A stretch of 64,000 bases of DNA from Bacillus sp. MM2020_4 (GCF_011250555.1 NZ_JAANMZ010000007.1:1-64000), one strand, 5' to 3'. Shown: positions 20,137-29,800, counted from the first letter of the stretch. Made by a program: numbers and translations. The notes: a model not told the origin generated them from the sequence alone.

Positions 20137-21634
20137 GGTACTGCTGGCTGATGATGAAACGCTCATAACGTTAGGATTGCAGGCACTTTTGGATTGGGAG
20201 GATTACGGGTTTGAAATTGTTTATACTGCGGAAAGCGGAGAAGAAGCCCTCAGCTTTCTTAAGGATCATCCGGTTGACCTACTGATCACCGACATTTTAA
20301 TGGGGGAAATGTCTGGATTGGAATTAATTAAAGCGGCAAGAGAAATTCAGCCCCAGATGAAAAGTATTGTATTAACTGGCTATCAAGAGTTCGGTTTTAT
20401 TAAACAAGGGCTGCTATTAGGTATTGAAAACTATTTGGTAAAGCCTGTGGATGAGGAAGAGTTATTAACGACCATCCAAAATGTTGGCCAGAAATTGAAG
20501 GCTGTGATGGGTTCTGATCATCCACAAGAGACGACCACATTGCGGGATAATACATTATGGCGTTTTATCAATGGTGAAATTGACAAAAATGATGTTCTTG
20601 AAAGAATGGCATTATATGATATCCAATTTACCCAACCGCATTATCTTGTTTCAATTTTAAACTTTGAACATTACTATCGGACTCCGATACTAACGGATAT
20701 TCGAAACTTTATCGAAGAATATTACTCTGCGACATGTCTCTATAGTCCAAATCAAGAATTAATCATTCTCTTTGGAAGTACGAATGAAGAAGAATTAGGT
20801 AAATGGAACAAACACCTTGTAAGTCAACTTTGTGAGGAGCAAAGGGGAATCGGTCAATTCTATTTATCTATGGGAAAACCGGTTCATACCATTGATGAAT
20901 TAGAAAAGAGTTTTACCATTGCAAGTGAATACAGCCTTCTTCAACTTTATTCAGAACCAAATGTTCTTCTATCAGGCAGAATCTCGGCAGATAAACAAGA
21001 CGAATTAAAAAAACAGCAGGAGTTTAAAGAAAATATCGTCAAACAACTTGTTAAAGCAAATGAAGAAACATTGCAGATGGTTGATTTGTTTTTTCAATAC
21101 CTTACGAGGAAAGCAAAATTCATATCCCCACAAGTGGCGAAAAAATATACATTTGACTTAATTTCGTATATTCATTATTCCATCCAGCCAGATGACCTTT
21201 CTGAGTACACTGCGGCCGTTGAAAAAATGGTATATAGCTCGGATGTTACGCAGCTGAAGGCCATTTTGAAGGAGTATTGCCATGGATTACTTCTTTCCAT
21301 TAATAATCAAGTCCAGATGCGAAGCCCCATTGTACAAAATGTTCTAAAGTTTATTCATGCCCACTACGATGAAGGGATATCCTTGAAAACATTGGGTCAA
21401 CAGTTTCATGTAAACGCTATCTACCTGGGACAATTATTTCAAAAAGAAGTAGGGGTTGTCTTTTCTGAATACCTGAATCGCTATCGATTAGAAAAAGCAA
21501 AGGAATTACTAAAAACCACCCATTATCGTGCAGGAGAAATTGGGAAAAAAGTAGGTTATTCCGATACGACTTACTTTTATAAACAATTTAAGAAAACGGT
21601 TGGTACGACACCAAGTGAGTGGAGGAAAATTTAA
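20129..21634 (+). CDS. YesN-type AraC-family response regulator
   Basis: A 501-residue regulator. The receiver domain has Asp55 in LLITDILMG as phospho-acceptor and Lys in the LVKPVDEEE turn. A middle linker region is followed by two AraC helix-turn-helix motifs (about 400-500; FSEYLNRYRLEKAKELL and YFYKQFKKTVGTTPSEWR). It is the partner of the kinase encoded immediately upstream and the likely activator of the glycan genes. I did not identify its operator. Confidence 0.92.
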   Translation: MFRVLLADDETLITLGLQALLDWEDYGFEIVYTAESGEEALSFLKDHPVDLLITDILMGEMSGLELIKAAREIQPQMKSIVLTGYQEFGFIKQGLLLGIENYLVKPVDEEELLTTIQNVGQKLKAVMGSDHPQETTTLRDNTLWRFINGEIDKNDVLERMALYDIQFTQPHYLVSILNFEHYYRTPILTDIRNFIEEYYSATCLYSPNQELIILFGSTNEEELGKWNKHLVSQLCEEQRGIGQFYLSMGKPVHTIDELEKSFTIASEYSLLQLYSEPNVLLSGRISADKQDELKKQQEFKENIVKQLVKANEETLQMVDLFFQYLTRKAKFISPQVAKKYTFDLISYIHYSIQPDDLSEYTAAVEKMVYSSDVTQLKAILKEYCHGLLLSINNQVQMRSPIVQNVLKFIHAHYDEGISLKTLGQQFHVNAIYLGQLFQKEVGVVFSEYLNRYRLEKAKELLKTTHYRAGEIGKKVGYSDTTYFYKQFKKTVGTTPSEWRKI

Positions 21635-21655
21635 AACAGAAACGGTGATGAATGT

Positions 21656-23071
21656 ATGGAGAAAGTTTCATGTGAAAATCAAGTAAACTATCGTTTTCCG
21701 AACGGATTCTGGTGGGGGAGTGCGGCTTCAGGTCCACAAACAGAAGGTGCTGCGGATTTGGACGGAAGGAAACCAAGTATCTGGGATTACTGGTACAGCA
21801 TTGAACCAAATTGTTTCCATCATGGTGTAGGGCCCGAGAATACATCTAACTTCTATCATCAGTTTAAAGAAGATATTCAACTAATGAAGGAAACGGGTCA
21901 TAATTCCTTCCGAACCTCGATTCAATGGTCGCGGTTGATTCCAAATGGAGTCGGGGAAGTGAATCAGCAGGCAGTTGATTTTTACAATCGCGTCATTGAT
22001 GAACTAATTGCAACTGATATTGAACCATTTATGAATCTCTACCATTTCGATATGCCGATGTGTATGCAGGAAAAAGGCGGCTGGGAAAGCCGGGAAGTTG
22101 TCGATGCGTATGTGAATTATGCGGCAACCTGTTTTCAATTATTTGGGGATCGGGTGAAGTATTGGTTTACCTTTAACGAACCGATCGTTCCCGTTGAGGC
22201 TAGTTATTTATATGATTTGCATTATCCCCATATAGTCGATTTCAAACGAGGTGCGGCTGTGGCTCACAACACGATTTTGGCCCATGCTAAGGCTGTAGAA
22301 GCATTTAAAAAGTTACATCTCGGCGATGCAAAGATTGGCATTATCCTAAACTTAACGCCGTCCTATCCAAGAAGTCAGGATCCAGAAGATGTGAAAGCTG
22401 CTCATATTGCCGATCAATTCTTTAACCGCAGCTTCCTTGATCCCGTCACAAAAGGGGAATATCCGAAAGACTTGATTGAGATTTTAAAAGATAAAGAGGT
22501 ACTTCCGACAGTGGAACCGGGAGATTTAGAGGTCATCAGGAACAATCCCATTGATCTATTAGGTGTGAACTACTACCAGCCGCGACGTGTCAAAGCAAAA
22601 GAAGAGCCGGTACCAGCAGGGACTCCGTTTATGCCGGAGCATCTATTTGATCCATATATCATGCCAGGCCGGAAAATCAATCCGCATCGGGGCTGGGAAA
22701 TTTGTGAGGAAGTCATCTATGACATAATGATCGATATTCGTGACCACTATGGCAATCTTCCATTCTTTATCTCAGAGAATGGGATGGGGGTGGAAGGGGA
22801 AGCGAAGTTCCGTAATCCCGAAGGATTTATCGAGGATGATTATCGGATTGAGTTTATCCAGGAACACTTGAAGTGGGTGCATAAAGGTCTGCAAGAAGGG
22901 GCGAATTGCCTTGGCTATCACCTTTGGACCTTTATGGATAACTGGTCATGGACAAATGCCTATAAGAACCGCTATGGATTAGTAGAGGTAGATAGAGAGA
23001 ACAATTTTAAACGAACGATTAAAAAATCCGGCAGATGGTATAAACAGGTAGCTGAACACAATGGTTTTTAA
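21656..23071 (+). CDS. GH1 glycosidase, possible beta-mannosidase of the locus
   Basis: A 471-residue cytoplasmic GH1 enzyme. Acid/base Glu175 lies in FTFNEP and nucleophile Glu374 in ISENGMG. By sequence alone it would be called a beta-glucosidase or 6-phospho-beta-glucosidase. No PTS gene is present, and the cluster otherwise lacks an enzyme for the Man-beta-1,4-GlcNAc disaccharide that remains after alpha-mannose trimming. A beta-mannosidase role is therefore an inference from context. The GTGATGAATG region offers a weak binding site before ATG 21656. Confidence 0.88.
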   Translation: MEKVSCENQVNYRFPNGFWWGSAASGPQTEGAADLDGRKPSIWDYWYSIEPNCFHHGVGPENTSNFYHQFKEDIQLMKETGHNSFRTSIQWSRLIPNGVGEVNQQAVDFYNRVIDELIATDIEPFMNLYHFDMPMCMQEKGGWESREVVDAYVNYAATCFQLFGDRVKYWFTFNEPIVPVEASYLYDLHYPHIVDFKRGAAVAHNTILAHAKAVEAFKKLHLGDAKIGIILNLTPSYPRSQDPEDVKAAHIADQFFNRSFLDPVTKGEYPKDLIEILKDKEVLPTVEPGDLEVIRNNPIDLLGVNYYQPRRVKAKEEPVPAGTPFMPEHLFDPYIMPGRKINPHRGWEICEEVIYDIMIDIRDHYGNLPFFISENGMGVEGEAKFRNPEGFIEDDYRIEFIQEHLKWVHKGLQEGANCLGYHLWTFMDNWSWTNAYKNRYGLVEVDRENNFKRTIKKSGRWYKQVAEHNGF

Positions 23072-23187
23072 CTGAAGTGGAGGCATGCCAATTTGATAAC
23101 GAGGCCAATTTAATTGGAGCTTTGTTTCATTTCTTGAAGGGATAAGCAGCATCAGGAAGATAAAAGAAACGACAGGGAGGAACCTAA

Positions 23188-24051
23188 ATGTTTGGTGCAA
23201 TTGAAGCTGGTGGAACAAAGTTTGTATGTGCGGTTGGAGACAAGGGGGGCACGATTATTGACAGGATTAAGATTCCTACGACAGTTCCGGAGGAAACGAT
23301 GACTGAGGTATTCGCCTTTTTTAAAAAATATGAGCTTGAGGCCATTGGAATCGGCTCATTTGGCCCTATTGATGTGAATCCGGGAAGTCCCACCTATGGG
23401 ATGATTACCTCTACACCAAAATTGGCATGGAAGAACTTTCCGTTTGTCCAGGCATTACACGATGCTTTTTCCGTACCGATTGGTTTCAATACCGACGTGA
23501 ATGCAGCGGCATTAGGGGAAGCCGTTTACGGTGCGGCAAAAGGGTTGGATAGCTGCTTGTATATTACGGTTGGGACGGGAATCGGCGCGGGTGCAGTGGT
23601 TCAAGGAAGGCTTCTTCAAGGACTGTCCCACCCCGAAATGGGCCATATTCTTGTAAGGCGTCATCCGAATGATGAGTATCAAGGTAAATGCCCCTATCAT
23701 GGGGATTGTTTAGAAGGTCTTGCAGCGGGTCCGGCAATCGAAGAACGCTGGGGGCACAAAGGGTTCGAGCTAGTAGAACGATTGGAAGTATGGGATGTAG
23801 AAGGCTACTATATGGCGCAAGCTCTGATGCAATATATTTTAATCCTATCCCCAAAAAGGATTATTCTTGGCGGTGGGGTAATGAACCAAAAGCAAGTATT
23901 CTCCTCCATTTATAAGTACCTGCCGGAGCTGGTCCAGGGTTATGTTTCCTTGCCGGATCTGAGGGAATATATAGTAAGTCCCGGACTAGGCGATGATGCT
24001 GGGATTACTGGCTCTCTTTTGCTTGCGCAGCAGGCGTTCAATGGAGAGTAG
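23188..24051 (+). CDS. ROK-family sugar kinase (fructokinase/mannokinase-like)
   Basis: A 287-residue cytoplasmic kinase. The N-terminal phosphate-binding loop GAIEAGGTKF, the catalytic NTDVNAAALGEA and the zinc-binding HP..H..CPYHGDCLEGLAAGPA segments are diagnostic of YdhR/GmuE-type ROK kinases rather than ROK repressors, since there is no DNA-binding domain. Free mannose released by the mannosidases is a natural substrate, giving mannose 6-phosphate for glycolysis; this is inferred. GGGAGG precedes the ATG. It is the last gene of the locus and is followed by a terminator. Confidence 0.9.
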   Translation: MFGAIEAGGTKFVCAVGDKGGTIIDRIKIPTTVPEETMTEVFAFFKKYELEAIGIGSFGPIDVNPGSPTYGMITSTPKLAWKNFPFVQALHDAFSVPIGFNTDVNAAALGEAVYGAAKGLDSCLYITVGTGIGAGAVVQGRLLQGLSHPEMGHILVRRHPNDEYQGKCPYHGDCLEGLAAGPAIEERWGHKGFELVERLEVWDVEGYYMAQALMQYILILSPKRIILGGGVMNQKQVFSSIYKYLPELVQGYVSLPDLREYIVSPGLGDDAGITGSLLLAQQAFNGE

Positions 24052-24080
24052 GTTTCAACGATAAACGATACAAATTGCAA

Positions 24081-24112
24081 GTGGCCGGGTCATGATGAAT
24101 CGGCCTTTTTCT
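24081..24112 (+). terminator. Intrinsic terminator closing the glycan locus
   Basis: GGCCG and CGGCC form a short GC-rich stem around a 13-base loop, followed by TTTTTC. Confidence 0.65.
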
Positions 24113-24253
24113 ATCTACATCTTGATCATATTCTATGGAAAAATTTTTGTTGAAATAAATTTAGATAACCGAAATTTCAAAATGTAGAAATATTTTTGTG
24201 TCCTACTTTATATGATTAAAGCATGCCAAAATATTAATCAATGGGAGGAAAAA

Positions 24254-26008
24254 ATGTTAGTTTTTAAAAAGTTAAAATCGTTTTATCTTCCATATAAAAG
24301 GGATTTCATTTGGTCAACGCTCTTTCTTATCATCATGGCGGGGATCACCGTTGTTTATCCGGTCATTTTACAGCTGACGATTGATGATGTAGTTCTTGGC
24401 GGACACTATCGCTGGGTGCCATGGATTTCCCTTGGATTTATCATGATTATGGCTGTAAAAGGACTGTCCACCTATATTCAGCATTATTTGGCTGATATGT
24501 TCGGCATTAAATCAGTGTACAGTTTGCGAAATGCCTTATACGAAAAACTGCAGCGGCTGTCATTCAGCTATTATGATAATGCGAAGACAGGAGATTTAAT
24601 GTCACGCTTAACCGCAGATGTGGAAGGCTTTCGCTTTTTTGTCTCGTTCGGGTTTGCGGAGGTACTTCGTTTTGTTATTCAAGTCAGTGCCAGTTTATGT
24701 GTCATGTTCTATTATTCTGTTTCCCTTACCCTTGTCACCATTATCGCACTCCCCTTCTTGAGTATTGTTGTTTATAAGTTTGACAAAGCGGTACACCCGG
24801 CTTTTCGTGGGATTCGTGAATCGTTCGGCCGCTTAAATACAAAGGTACAGGAGAATATAAGCGGGATTCATACAGTTAAAGCCCTATCGAAAGAAGGGGT
24901 AGAGATCGAGCGCTTTACTGCCTCCAATCAACATTACAGGGTGAAACAGCTTCATACGGCATCGGTTTGGTCAACGTATTTTCCTTTAATGGAGCTGATC
25001 GGAAATATCTCTGTTGTCGCCTTACTAGCATTTGGCGGCTATCAGGTGATTGAGGGGGTCTTAAAACCAGGGGAGCTGGTAGCCTTTTACAGCTTGGTTT
25101 GGTATATTTTATGGCCGATCATGAACCTCGGATTTACCATTAATATGTTCTCACAGGCAAAGGCCTCGGGGGAGCGGCTTCTTGAAGTATTGGAAGCGGA
25201 TGAAACTATTTACGATAAAGAAAATGTAAGATGCAGCGGGGAACTGGATGGGCATGTTGTTTTTCGTCATGTTTCCTTCCACTATCATCAGGAGGAAACA
25301 GCTGCCTTGGAAGAGGTGAGCTTTGATGCGGCTCCGGGCTCAACCATTGGCTTCATTGGCGCTGCCGGATCGGGAAAGACCAGTGTCATCCAGCTTCTAT
25401 CCCGCTTTTATGAACCTACGGCAGGAGATATCCTGATTGACGGCCGCCCGATTAAGGAATATGGGTTAAAAATGCTCCGTTCGCAAATCGGCATCGTATT
25501 GCAGGAAACGTTCCTGTTCTCCTCCACCATTAAGGCAAACATTGCGTTCGGAAGACCAGATGCGTCGATGGAAGAGATTATCGATGCTGCTAAGCGTGCT
25601 CAAGCACATGATTTTATCATGGAGTTGAAGGATGGCTATGACACGATGCTGGGAGAACGGGGAATGGGCCTATCCGGGGGCCAAAAACAGAGGATCGCGA
25701 TTGCCCGCGCGATTTGTCTGAATCCCACTATCCTCATCTTAGATGATTCCACAAGTGCCGTGGATATGGAAACCGAATTTCACATTCAACAATCCCTTCG
25801 GGAGGTCATGAAGGGACGGACCACCTTTATTATTGCCCATCGTATTTCATCCTTGAAACAGGCAGATGAAATTTTAGTATTGGATCATGGAAAAATTATT
25901 GAACGCGGAACACACGAGCAGCTATTGGCCAGCAATGGAACGTATCAACGAATTTATGACATTCAATACCAGGACCAAGAAGCAATTATTCAAAAGGCTG
26001 TAAGGTAG
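24254..26008 (+). CDS. ABC exporter half, BmrC-like with degenerate ATP site
   Basis: A 584-residue membrane-ATPase fusion. Six membrane spans (about 10-310) precede the ATPase domain with Walker A GAAGSGKT (369-376) and signature LSGGQKQR. The Walker B motif reads ILDDST: Asp498 replaces the catalytic Glu. This degeneracy marks one half of heterodimeric exporters such as BmrC/BmrD. ATG at 24254 with GGGAGG is preferred over in-frame ATG 24212. The partner starts 7 bases after the stop. The cargo is unknown; drugs or peptides are usual for the family. Confidence 0.9.
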   Translation: MLVFKKLKSFYLPYKRDFIWSTLFLIIMAGITVVYPVILQLTIDDVVLGGHYRWVPWISLGFIMIMAVKGLSTYIQHYLADMFGIKSVYSLRNALYEKLQRLSFSYYDNAKTGDLMSRLTADVEGFRFFVSFGFAEVLRFVIQVSASLCVMFYYSVSLTLVTIIALPFLSIVVYKFDKAVHPAFRGIRESFGRLNTKVQENISGIHTVKALSKEGVEIERFTASNQHYRVKQLHTASVWSTYFPLMELIGNISVVALLAFGGYQVIEGVLKPGELVAFYSLVWYILWPIMNLGFTINMFSQAKASGERLLEVLEADETIYDKENVRCSGELDGHVVFRHVSFHYHQEETAALEEVSFDAAPGSTIGFIGAAGSGKTSVIQLLSRFYEPTAGDILIDGRPIKEYGLKMLRSQIGIVLQETFLFSSTIKANIAFGRPDASMEEIIDAAKRAQAHDFIMELKDGYDTMLGERGMGLSGGQKQRIAIARAICLNPTILILDDSTSAVDMETEFHIQQSLREVMKGRTTFIIAHRISSLKQADEILVLDHGKIIERGTHEQLLASNGTYQRIYDIQYQDQEAIIQKAVR

Positions 26009-26015
26009 GTGGATC

Positions 26016-27836
26016 ATGGAAAAGGATCAAAAGAAACAACTGATCGTGGAGAGGTTCCATTACTCACAGGATCAAGTGATAGATAAATCATTCAACTGGA
26101 AACAAATGTGGCGATTATTACAATATCTAAAACCCTATGCCAAAACGTTACTGCCTCTTTCGTTTATGACGGTCATCATCTCAACCGCCATCCGTTTACT
26201 TATTCCGATTTTGATTGGCGTTTACACCCTTGATAAGGCGATTATTGAAAAAGATACGCCATTATTAATGAAGCTTGTTTTCATTATTTCGGGGCTTTAT
26301 CTATTATCATATGTCGTCAATTTACTACGAATCCGCTGGATGAACGAGCTTGGGCAAAATGTTATTTATGACTTACGAAAGCATTTATTCACACATGTCC
26401 AGTCCTTATCGCATAGATTCTTTGACCAGCGGTCGGCCGGTTCTATTCTGGTACGGATTATGAATGATATTAACTCCCTGCAGGAACTGTTTACAAGTGG
26501 TGTGATTAATCTATTAACCGATTTTCTGCTTTTGTTTGCTACCATTTTTATTTTGTTTTCCTTGAACGCGAAACTCACTATTGCGATTATGGTTATTTTG
26601 CCGATTATGTTTTTCATTTCCACAAGCCTTAGAAAAAAAATCCGAATGTCGTGGCAGGAGGTTCGGCTGATTCAGTCAAAAATGAATTCCCATTTAAATG
26701 AAAGTATACAAGGAATTCGGGTGACACAGGCATTTAGCCAGGAAAAGGAAAACATTCAATTTTTTAAAGGAATTAACCATGATAATGTTCAAAATTGGAA
26801 GCAGGCCGTTCAAAAAAATGCGATGTTTGGCCCATTTGTCGAGATGACCAATGCGGTGGGGACGGCAATCCTAATTTGGTACGGGGCCTATCTTGTTTCG
26901 GGTGGTGAATGTACGATTGGAGAATTCGTATCCTTTGCCTTTTATTTAGGCATGTTTTGGGAACCCATTTCCAGGCTTGGACAGTTGTATAACCAACTTC
27001 TGATCGGGATGGCTTCATCGGAGCGGATTTTTGAGTTTTTAGATGAAAAGCCGCTTGTGGCAGAGGCAGCAAAACCACGGGCACTTCCGTTCGTCAAAGG
27101 GGATATCGATTTTGTGGATGTCGAATTTTCTTATGATGCCACACGCAAGGCGTTAAATGGGGTTTCTTTTTCGATAAAAGCAGGTGAAACCGCGGCACTG
27201 GTTGGGCATACTGGGTCCGGAAAGACAACCATTGCGAATTTAGTCAGCCGTTTTTATGATGCGACCGCGGGAGTCGTCAAAATTGATGGTCATCCGATTC
27301 AGGAATTGTCCATTCCAGGCCTGCGTTCGCAAATTAGTGCCGTGCTGCAGGATACGTTTATTTTTTCGGGGACGATCCAGGAGAATATACGGTTTGGCAA
27401 TCCCGAAGCAAGTGATGAAGAGGTGATGGCCGCGGCGAAGGCAGTGGGTGCGGATGAATTTATCAACCAGTTATCAAATGGTTATCTGACAGAGGTGGAA
27501 GAGCGCGGAAACGCCTTATCTGTTGGAGAACGCCAACTGCTTTCCTTTGCAAGAGCGCTGTTGGCTGATCCGAAAATTCTTATTCTAGATGAAGCAACAG
27601 CAAGCATTGACACGGAAGCAGAAGTAAAAATACAAAAAGCCTTAAAAACGTTATTAAAAGGCAGAACAGCCATCATGATTGCCCACAGATTATCCACCAT
27701 TAGAGAAGCAGACAAAATCATTGTCCTCGACCACGGAAATATCCTGGAACAGGGAAACCACAACACATTAATGGCCAAACAAGGAGCTTACTATGAACTA
27801 ATAAAAGCCCAATACAGAATGCTCAACGTGGGCTAA
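26016..27836 (+). CDS. ABC exporter half, BmrD-like with intact ATP site
   Basis: A 606-residue half transporter. Membrane domain about 45-325. Walker A GHTGSGKTT is followed by Walker B ILDEAT with Asp525 and catalytic Glu526 intact. Its signature motif is LSVGERQ, a change from LSGGQ. Together with the previous gene this gives the usual asymmetric heterodimer, in which the consensus site pairs the LSGGQ motif of one subunit with the Walker motifs of the other. The two genes form an operon. Confidence 0.9.
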   Translation: MEKDQKKQLIVERFHYSQDQVIDKSFNWKQMWRLLQYLKPYAKTLLPLSFMTVIISTAIRLLIPILIGVYTLDKAIIEKDTPLLMKLVFIISGLYLLSYVVNLLRIRWMNELGQNVIYDLRKHLFTHVQSLSHRFFDQRSAGSILVRIMNDINSLQELFTSGVINLLTDFLLLFATIFILFSLNAKLTIAIMVILPIMFFISTSLRKKIRMSWQEVRLIQSKMNSHLNESIQGIRVTQAFSQEKENIQFFKGINHDNVQNWKQAVQKNAMFGPFVEMTNAVGTAILIWYGAYLVSGGECTIGEFVSFAFYLGMFWEPISRLGQLYNQLLIGMASSERIFEFLDEKPLVAEAAKPRALPFVKGDIDFVDVEFSYDATRKALNGVSFSIKAGETAALVGHTGSGKTTIANLVSRFYDATAGVVKIDGHPIQELSIPGLRSQISAVLQDTFIFSGTIQENIRFGNPEASDEEVMAAAKAVGADEFINQLSNGYLTEVEERGNALSVGERQLLSFARALLADPKILILDEATASIDTEAEVKIQKALKTLLKGRTAIMIAHRLSTIREADKIIVLDHGNILEQGNHNTLMAKQGAYYELIKAQYRMLNVG

Positions 27837-27839
27837 GCG

Positions 27840-27872
27840 GAGAAGCAGGGGACGGTTTTCTGCTTCCTTTTG
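27840..27872 (+). repeat. Dispersed palindromic repeat doubling as terminator
   Basis: GAAGCAG-GGGACGGTTTT-CTGCTTC is a family member with a 7-bp stem, followed by CTTTTGTT. It lies four bases past the exporter stop codon and probably ends that transcript. Confidence 0.7.
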
Positions 27873-27945
27873 TTAGTATGTTTATGAAGTTAGGAATACA
27901 GTGAATGCGCTTAATGGGAAAAGGTATTCTCTGACAAGTAGACGC

Positions 27946-27974
27946 TTGACTATTTAAAGGATAAATAATATAAT
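27946..27974 (+). promoter_or_regulatory. Strong sigma-A promoter of the T-box operon
   Basis: TTGACT, a 17-base spacer and TATAAT give one mismatch from consensus. Transcription should start near 27981, just before the T-box leader. Confidence 0.9.
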
Positions 27975-27981
27975 TTTTATA

Positions 27982-28314
27982 AATTTCTGATAATTATGAA
28001 TGAAGGCGATGAAGAGGGAAAGTACGATTCGGTTATTTTACACAGAGAGCTTCGGGAGCTGAAAAGAAGCAAAAATACGAATCCGAAGAATGGCCTCAGA
28101 GCTTCGAGCTGAAACAATCCCACTAGATTGGAGTAGGTTCCGACGAGAGTTGGTACTCGTTATCCAAACCACAGTATGAAGAGCAGCATTTGTGCTTGCG
28201 TACTTGCAGAGGCTGTTTTGTGTGAGCAAACAGTGAATTAAGGTGGTACCACGTGGCGAACAACCACGTCCTTATCTATTTTCTTTAAATGGATAGGGGC
28301 GTGGTTTTTTTTGT
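27982..28314 (+). ncRNA. T-box leader, probably tRNA-Met responsive
   Basis: The T-box sequence AAGGTGGTACCACG lies at 28240-28254. A stem I with the AGTA turn (about 28020), the AGAGAG bulge and the CTGAAA apical motif is recognisable. In the specifier loop, bounded by GATTCG/CGAATC above and GAGG/CCTC below, the triplet ATG at 28090-28092 followed by G is the best specifier, pointing to tRNA-Met. The T-box base T pairs with discriminator A73. The leader ends in a terminator at 28262-28314, where AACCACGTCC pairs with GGGGCGTGGTT and runs into eight Ts. Uncharged tRNA-Met would allow read-through into the SAM hydrolase and ECF genes. Confidence 0.9.
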
Positions 28315-28324
28315 TGTGATGTGG

Positions 28325-28350
28325 GAAGCAGAGAACCGTCCCCTGCTTCA
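28325..28350. repeat. Dispersed repeat, inverted copy between T-box and its gene
   Basis: GAAGCAGAGAACCGTCCCCTGCTTC is palindromic at its ends (GAAGCAG/CTGCTTC). It has inserted between the T-box terminator and the first structural gene without removing its binding site. Confidence 0.75.
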
Positions 28351-28378
28351 AGAATATAAAACGGAGGAGGCAAATATA

Positions 28379-29218
28379 ATGAATAACAATCTCGTGTTGC
28401 AAACTGATTTTGGTACAAGTGATGGTGCTGTCAGTGCGATGTATGGTGTGGCAATTGGAGTGAATCCAGCGATTCGGATTTTTGATCTAACCCATGACAT
28501 CCCGCAATATCATATTTGGGAAGGCTCCTACCGCTTATACCAGACGGTTTCTTATTGGCCGGCTGGCACGGTATTTGTTTCAGTTGTGGATCCGGGTGTT
28601 GGCTCTGAACGGAGAAGTATTGCCGTGAAAACGGCGTTAGGTCAGTATATTATTACTCCGGACAACGGGACGCTTACCCATTTGAAAAAATGTATGGGCA
28701 TTGCCGAAGCGAGAATCATCGATGAGACTGTCAATCGCCTGCCACGCTCCGGTGAATCCTATACATTTCACGGACGTGATGTTTACGCCTTTACCGGAGC
28801 ACGGCTTGCTTCCAACCTGATTACATTTGAGCAGGTAGGTCCCGAGGTGCCGGTGGATTCCCTTATTGAGCTGCCCATGGCGGAGCCAAGCATCACCAAT
28901 CAAGTCCTAACCGGTCACATCGATATTTTAGACATACGTTTCGGGAATTTATGGACTAATATTGACCGCATCCTATTTAAAGATTTATCTGCCGGATATG
29001 GCGATTCCTTTGAGGTGACCATTGAAAATGATACCCGCCAAGTCTATAAAAATATCATGACCTATGGCCGGACTTTTGCTGATATTCATTTAGGAGAACC
29101 ATTACTCTATGTGAATTCACTCGACAAAATTGGCGTGGCGCTAAACCAAGGGTCTTTTGCCAAAGCGTATCATATTGAAACGGGGGCTTCTTGGCAAATC
29201 ATCATCCGGAAACTTTAA
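28379..29218 (+). CDS. SAM hydroxide adenosyltransferase (SAM hydrolase, DUF62)
   Basis: A 279-residue cytoplasmic enzyme converting S-adenosylmethionine and water to adenosine and methionine. Family blocks are [40 protein letters not shown] and [15 protein letters not shown]; the Asp, Arg and His of these blocks form the known active site. ATG at 28379 follows CGGAGGAGG; the longer open frame reaches back into the T-box terminator and repeat and is rejected. DUF62 genes are often beside ECF transporter genes, as here. Control by a Met T-box links it to methionine shortage. Confidence 0.9.
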   Translation: MNNNLVLQTDFGTSDGAVSAMYGVAIGVNPAIRIFDLTHDIPQYHIWEGSYRLYQTVSYWPAGTVFVSVVDPGVGSERRSIAVKTALGQYIITPDNGTLTHLKKCMGIAEARIIDETVNRLPRSGESYTFHGRDVYAFTGARLASNLITFEQVGPEVPVDSLIELPMAEPSITNQVLTGHIDILDIRFGNLWTNIDRILFKDLSAGYGDSFEVTIENDTRQVYKNIMTYGRTFADIHLGEPLLYVNSLDKIGVALNQGSFAKAYHIETGASWQIIIRKL

Positions 29219-29237
29219 TGACAAGGGGGTTTTAAAA

Positions 29238-29795
29238 ATGAAAAGAAATCAATTATCAATTAAAACGATTGTGGCAATTGGAATTGGAGCTGCTGTATTC
29301 GTGATTTTAGGAAGATTTGCAGCGATACCAACTGGGGTTCCGAATACAAATTTTGATACTTCGTATGGCTTTTTGGCGTTAATGGCAATTATTTTCGGAC
29401 CGGTTGCCGGCGGCTTGATTGGGTTAATCGGCCATGCCTTAAAGGATGCGATTTTCTACGGAACGCCGTGGTGGAGCTGGGTCGTCGTCTCTGGAATTGT
29501 CGGTTTCTTAATTGGCCTGGCAGCAAAGAAAATCAATATTGAATCGGGCGTTTTTACGGTAAAAAAGATCATTTTGTTTAACGTAGTTCAAATTATCGTC
29601 CAAGCGATTGGCTGGTTCGCGATTGCACCAACTTTGGATGTGTTGATTTATGCCGAACCAGTGAACAAGGTTTATTTGCAAGGCCTTGTCGCCGGGGGCT
29701 TAAACATGATAACGGTTGCTGTCCTAGGCACGTTACTGCTAAGCATTTATGCAAAAAGCCGCAGTCAAAGCGGCAGTTTAACGAAAGATGTTTAG
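29238..29795 (+). CDS. ECF transporter substrate-binding S component (UPF0397 family)
   Basis: A 185-residue membrane protein with five to six spans. The segment [21 protein letters not shown] and [18 protein letters not shown], read in pieces, match the UPF0397/ECF-ribofla_trS family. The N-terminal AAxxA-like helix fits T-component binding. ATG at 29238 follows AAGGGGGT. It is 19 bases after the SAM hydrolase. The Met T-box suggests methionine, a methionine precursor or an adenosyl compound as the solute; riboflavin, the family default name, is not supported by context. Confidence 0.88.
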   Translation: MKRNQLSIKTIVAIGIGAAVFVILGRFAAIPTGVPNTNFDTSYGFLALMAIIFGPVAGGLIGLIGHALKDAIFYGTPWWSWVVVSGIVGFLIGLAAKKINIESGVFTVKKIILFNVVQIIVQAIGWFAIAPTLDVLIYAEPVNKVYLQGLVAGGLNMITVAVLGTLLLSIYAKSRSQSGSLTKDV

Positions 29796-29800
29796 GAGTT

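Noticed and set aside
18340-21634. Possible sporulation or chemotaxis role for the two-component pair
   Set aside because: The domain layout (dCache, HAMP, His_kinase with AraC regulator) and position point to sugar sensing of the YesM/YesN type.
28289-28378. N-terminal extension of the SAM hydrolase
   Set aside because: It would be encoded by the T-box terminator and an inserted repeat, and the family begins at the QTDFG block right after ATG 28379.
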